From: Terriglobia bacterium
GTDB lineage: Bacteria > Acidobacteriota > Terriglobia > UBA7540
Assembly (NCBI GenBank): GCA_030040295.1
Contig: JASHTZ010000409.1
Location: 1 to 7,889, forward strand
Reading direction: 5' to 3'
Length of the DNA: 7,889 bases
The position numbers and the translations under genes were made by a program. The notes beneath the pieces were generated by a model. That model was not told where the DNA came from. It saw only the letters and a program-made list of their open reading frames with translations, and ran no database searches. Below are positions 5,981 through 7,889 of the stretch, piece by piece (position 1 is the stretch's first letter; each line of letters begins with the position of its first letter).

Positions 5981-6667
5981 CTAAAGCTCGCTGTAAACGT
6001 AAACGCCGCCCATGCGCACGCGCACTTTGATGTCCTGGTCGCCTTCGGAATTCCAAAACATGATCCGGCGGCCCCACCCGGCGCCGTTTTCCCCGTGCAA
6101 ATCGCTCTGCACGTAGCCTAGAATCGTCCGGGCATTCAGCGAGCGCAGGCGGTAGATGGAGGGAACGTCAATTTCCACGTCGCCGTAGCTCAAGTTCACT
6201 TCCTGCCGGCCAATCAAGCCGCTCACGCGCACCTCGCCATCCACGCACTTCATGCGCACGTTGGCGTCAAAGGGCATGTGGATGCGGAGATTCACGGTGA
6301 GGTCCGATTCGTTGTGGAAGGGGTGCGAGAAACTGCGGGAAGGATAAACGGTGCGCAGCAGCACCTGCTTGTCCTGCCCGTCCAGCACGACCTGCACCTG
6401 GTCGTAGAGCGGCTGGGCGTGCTTTTCGTCTTTCGCCTCCACAACTTTTTCCGCCTCGATTTCCAGCCGCGGCTCGTCCCAGCCGTCCACCTCCACGTCG
6501 CCCATGCGCGTCTCGATGGTGAGCGTGCCGAAGGAAAACATGCGGGTGGAATAGTGGAAGGTCTTGCTGAATTCATCGGCGCGCAGCGGAGCGCAGATGG
6601 CGACAGAGAGCACCATCATGAGCCCGGCTTTCAAGCCTGGAGATCGGATGCCGAAATGGGCTATCAC
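5981..6667 (-). CDS. Exported DUF4097-like protein, short form
   Basis: The product has 228 residues with a signal peptide: basic start, hydrophobic GLMMVLSVAICAPL, and a cleavage-like LRA|DE at 30/31. Its PLRAD junction is shared with the larger DUF4097 protein in this window. The mature part starts with FSKTFHYSTRMFSFGTLTIETRMGDVEVDGWDEPRLEIEAEKV, the strand-turn pattern (xGDVxVxGWDxPxVxVxA) common in DUF4097 proteins. It goes on with CVDGEVRVSGL and LSYGDVEIDVPS strands but has no TSGGSI repeats. Function is unknown; periplasmic or surface location is inferred. The start is uncertain: the GTG at 6667 lacks a good ribosome site and lies near the predicted transcription start. TTG 6634 or ATG 6619 would also keep most of the signal peptide. 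It is divergent from the VOC gene. Confidence 0.78.
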   Translation of the reverse strand: MIAHFGIRSPGLKAGLMMVLSVAICAPLRADEFSKTFHYSTRMFSFGTLTIETRMGDVEVDGWDEPRLEIEAEKVVEAKDEKHAQPLYDQVQVVLDGQDKQVLLRTVYPSRSFSHPFHNESDLTVNLRIHMPFDANVRMKCVDGEVRVSGLIGRQEVNLSYGDVEIDVPSIYRLRSLNARTILGYVQSDLHGENGAGWGRRIMFWNSEGDQDIKVRVRMGGVYVYSEL

Positions 6668-6673
6668 GCCTCG

Positions 6674-6703
6674 ATGGTACGGCCATCATTCGAGAAGAGT
6701 CAA
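6674..6703 (-). promoter_or_regulatory. Possible sigma-70-like promoter for the short DUF4097 gene
   Basis: On the minus strand TTGACT (6703-6698) and TACCAT (6679-6674) lie 18 bases apart. The -35 is strong and the -10 matches four of six. It would start transcription near 6667, almost on the GTG, which favours a start codon further inside the frame. Confidence 0.35.
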
Positions 6704-6709
6704 TCGATG

Positions 6710-6738
6710 GTGACATACCATTATGAGGGACGTAGAAT
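6710..6738 (+). promoter_or_regulatory. Sigma-70-like promoter for the VOC gene
   Basis: GTGACA (6710-6715) and TAGAAT (6733-6738), each five of six to the consensus, are separated by the optimal 17 bases. Transcription would begin around 6745, downstream of the ATG at 6723, which therefore cannot be the start. The leader of about 44 bases contains the AAGGGGG ribosome site (6777-6783). Confidence 0.6.
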
Positions 6739-6788
6739 GGCATTTCGAATATTCAGAATTCTACATCGAGGGATGCAAGGGGGATTTC

Positions 6789-7694
6789 TTGAAAAGAGCA
6801 GGGGTGATAACTTTTCTGGGAATCGCGAGCTTAGCTTTCGCCGCCCAAGACCGTCCCGTGCGGCCCAAGATTTTGGGCATCGACCACGTGGCGTTCTACA
6901 CGACAGCGCCGGAGGGCGTCGCGCATCTCTATCACGATGAACTGGGCCTTGCCGCCGCCAAGCCCATCGAGCCCGGAGAGATTTTGCGCTACTGGGTGGG
7001 CAGGCAATGGGTTGGATTCAGCGCGGCTCCGGAGGCCAATGCCATCAGCCGTCTTGACCACGTGGCGTTTGCGACGGACGATGTCGCCGGGCTGAAACGC
7101 TACCTTGCAGCCAAAGGCGTAATGGCGACGGACGACATTCAACGCCGGCCGGATGGAAGCCGCAGCTTTCGCGTGAAAGATCCCGGGGGCAATATCATCG
7201 AATTTGTCGAGCGCGCCAAGACAATTCCGCCCGAGGATCCCGAAGCCGTTTCCCGCCGCCTCATTCATACCGGATTTTTGGTCCGCAATCGCGATAAGGA
7301 AGACGCTTTCTATCGGGACATCCTGGGCTTCCACATCTACTGGTATGGCGGAGCGCAAGCGGGCCGAACCGACTGGTGCGCAATGCGCGTTCCCGATGGT
7401 CTCGATTGGCTCGAGTATATGCTCAATGTTCCCGTCCACTTGCAGCGCCGGCAGCTCGGCGTGATGGACCACATCTCGCTGGGGGTCGAGAACATGCGGC
7501 AGACCTCGGCGAAACTCGAATCGCACGGTTGGAAGCCCACCGACCGCGAGCAGGCCAGAATCGGACGCGACGGCAAATGGCAGCTTAACCTTTATGACCC
7601 GGACCTCACGCGCGTGGAGCTGATGGAATTCCGTCCCGTGCAAAAACCGTGCTGCTCGGAATTTCAAGGGCCGCAGCCGGGGCCAGAGGATTAG
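6789..7694 (+). CDS. Exported protein with two VOC (glyoxalase/dioxygenase-fold) modules
   Basis: With the TTG start at 6789 the product has 301 residues and begins with a neat Sec signal peptide: KRA, hydrophobic GVITFLGIASLAFA, then AQD (cleavage near 18/19). Two beta-alpha-beta-beta-beta module pairs follow. In the first, DHVAF has His33, a second strand LDHVAFATDD has His91, and GGNIIEFVE has Glu138. In the second, LIHTGFLV has His160, MDHISLGV has His228, and LTRVELMEF has Glu277. His and Glu at these strands are the usual metal ligands of the VOC superfamily, so metal-dependent lyase or ring-cleaving activity is possible, but substrate cannot be told. The TTG has AAGGGGG five bases upstream and lies below the promoter at 6710-6738. 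A longer frame from ATG 6723 would hide the signal peptide behind 22 residues. The tail has CC and Pro-rich residues. Confidence 0.85.
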   Translation: MKRAGVITFLGIASLAFAAQDRPVRPKILGIDHVAFYTTAPEGVAHLYHDELGLAAAKPIEPGEILRYWVGRQWVGFSAAPEANAISRLDHVAFATDDVAGLKRYLAAKGVMATDDIQRRPDGSRSFRVKDPGGNIIEFVERAKTIPPEDPEAVSRRLIHTGFLVRNRDKEDAFYRDILGFHIYWYGGAQAGRTDWCAMRVPDGLDWLEYMLNVPVHLQRRQLGVMDHISLGVENMRQTSAKLESHGWKPTDREQARIGRDGKWQLNLYDPDLTRVELMEFRPVQKPCCSEFQGPQPGPED

Positions 7695-7889
7695 TGCAAA
7701 TTGCTCCCCTGCGCCTGTTCACGGAGGGTTTGGAGGTGAGGTTTCATTTCCTATCCTATTAAAATCAAAGCAGTTAGTCGGAGAAGAAGAGAATTCCGGC
7801 CAAATTTCACAGTCGGCAGCCCCTCTCAGTTAAATCAGGCCTTTCAACCCATTTATTTTCAATGTATTACAAAAGATCATGTTTTCCAG
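7695..7889. other. Gene-free 3' end of window
   Basis: No reading frame, RNA gene or clear terminator is visible in these 195 bases. The sequence turns AT-rich toward the right edge, which may mark the approach to another gene's promoter beyond the window. Confidence 0.5.

Noticed and set aside
6831..7667. Minus-strand frame of 278 codons opposite the VOC gene
   Set aside because: The plus strand shows clear VOC motifs; the reverse frame has none.
7840..7875. Promoter-like AT-rich stretch near the right edge
   Set aside because: No -35/-10 pair with convincing matches and spacing, and the gene it would serve is not visible.

Overview
The window is about 7.9 kb of moderately high-GC bacterial DNA, accessory/chromosomal in character. 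Nothing in it fixes the taxon. The mix fits a soil-type Gram-negative such as an Acidobacteriota member: exported DUF4097 proteins with TSGGSI repeats, an EAL-HDOD protein, a dynamin-like GTPase, an exported double-VOC protein and 'CACAGAG'-type intergenic repeats. This placement is inference from gene content only.

Left part, plus strand. The first 75 bases are the 3' end (domains V and VI) of a group II intron whose body lies outside the window. About 34 bases after its predicted 3' splice site starts fluC (crcB), a fluoride channel. It is followed after 11 bases by a DUF190 (PII-like) gene, a common fluC partner. After a 126-base gap come a small helical protein of unknown function (964-1392) and a dynamin-family GTPase (1430-3184). 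All four point the same way and may be read together.

Middle part. A minus-strand gene (3266-4261) encodes an exported DUF4097 beta-solenoid protein with nine TSGGSI-like turns, five successive steps being exactly 18 residues. It is divergent from an EAL-HDOD signalling protein (4472-5728). The intergenic region between them holds an ECF-like promoter facing left, an 8-bp perfect inverted repeat, and a sigma-28 (FliA)-like promoter facing right that ends almost at the ATG.

Right part. After an intergenic repeat cluster (about 5765-5935) comes a second, shorter exported DUF4097-like gene on the minus strand (5981-6667). It is divergent from an exported protein with two VOC (glyoxalase/dioxygenase fold) modules (6789-7694). 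A sigma-70-like promoter and a Shine-Dalgarno place the VOC start at a TTG, well inside the longest reading frame. The last 195 bases hold no gene I can support.

Functional themes are fluoride export, membrane remodelling by a dynamin-like protein, surface/envelope DUF4097 proteins, and c-di-GMP/motility-type signalling. I see no complete defence system, CRISPR array, tRNA or rRNA. The least described element is the helical-protein/dynamin pair; the most specific sequence signals are the intron terminus and the promoter-defined gene starts.
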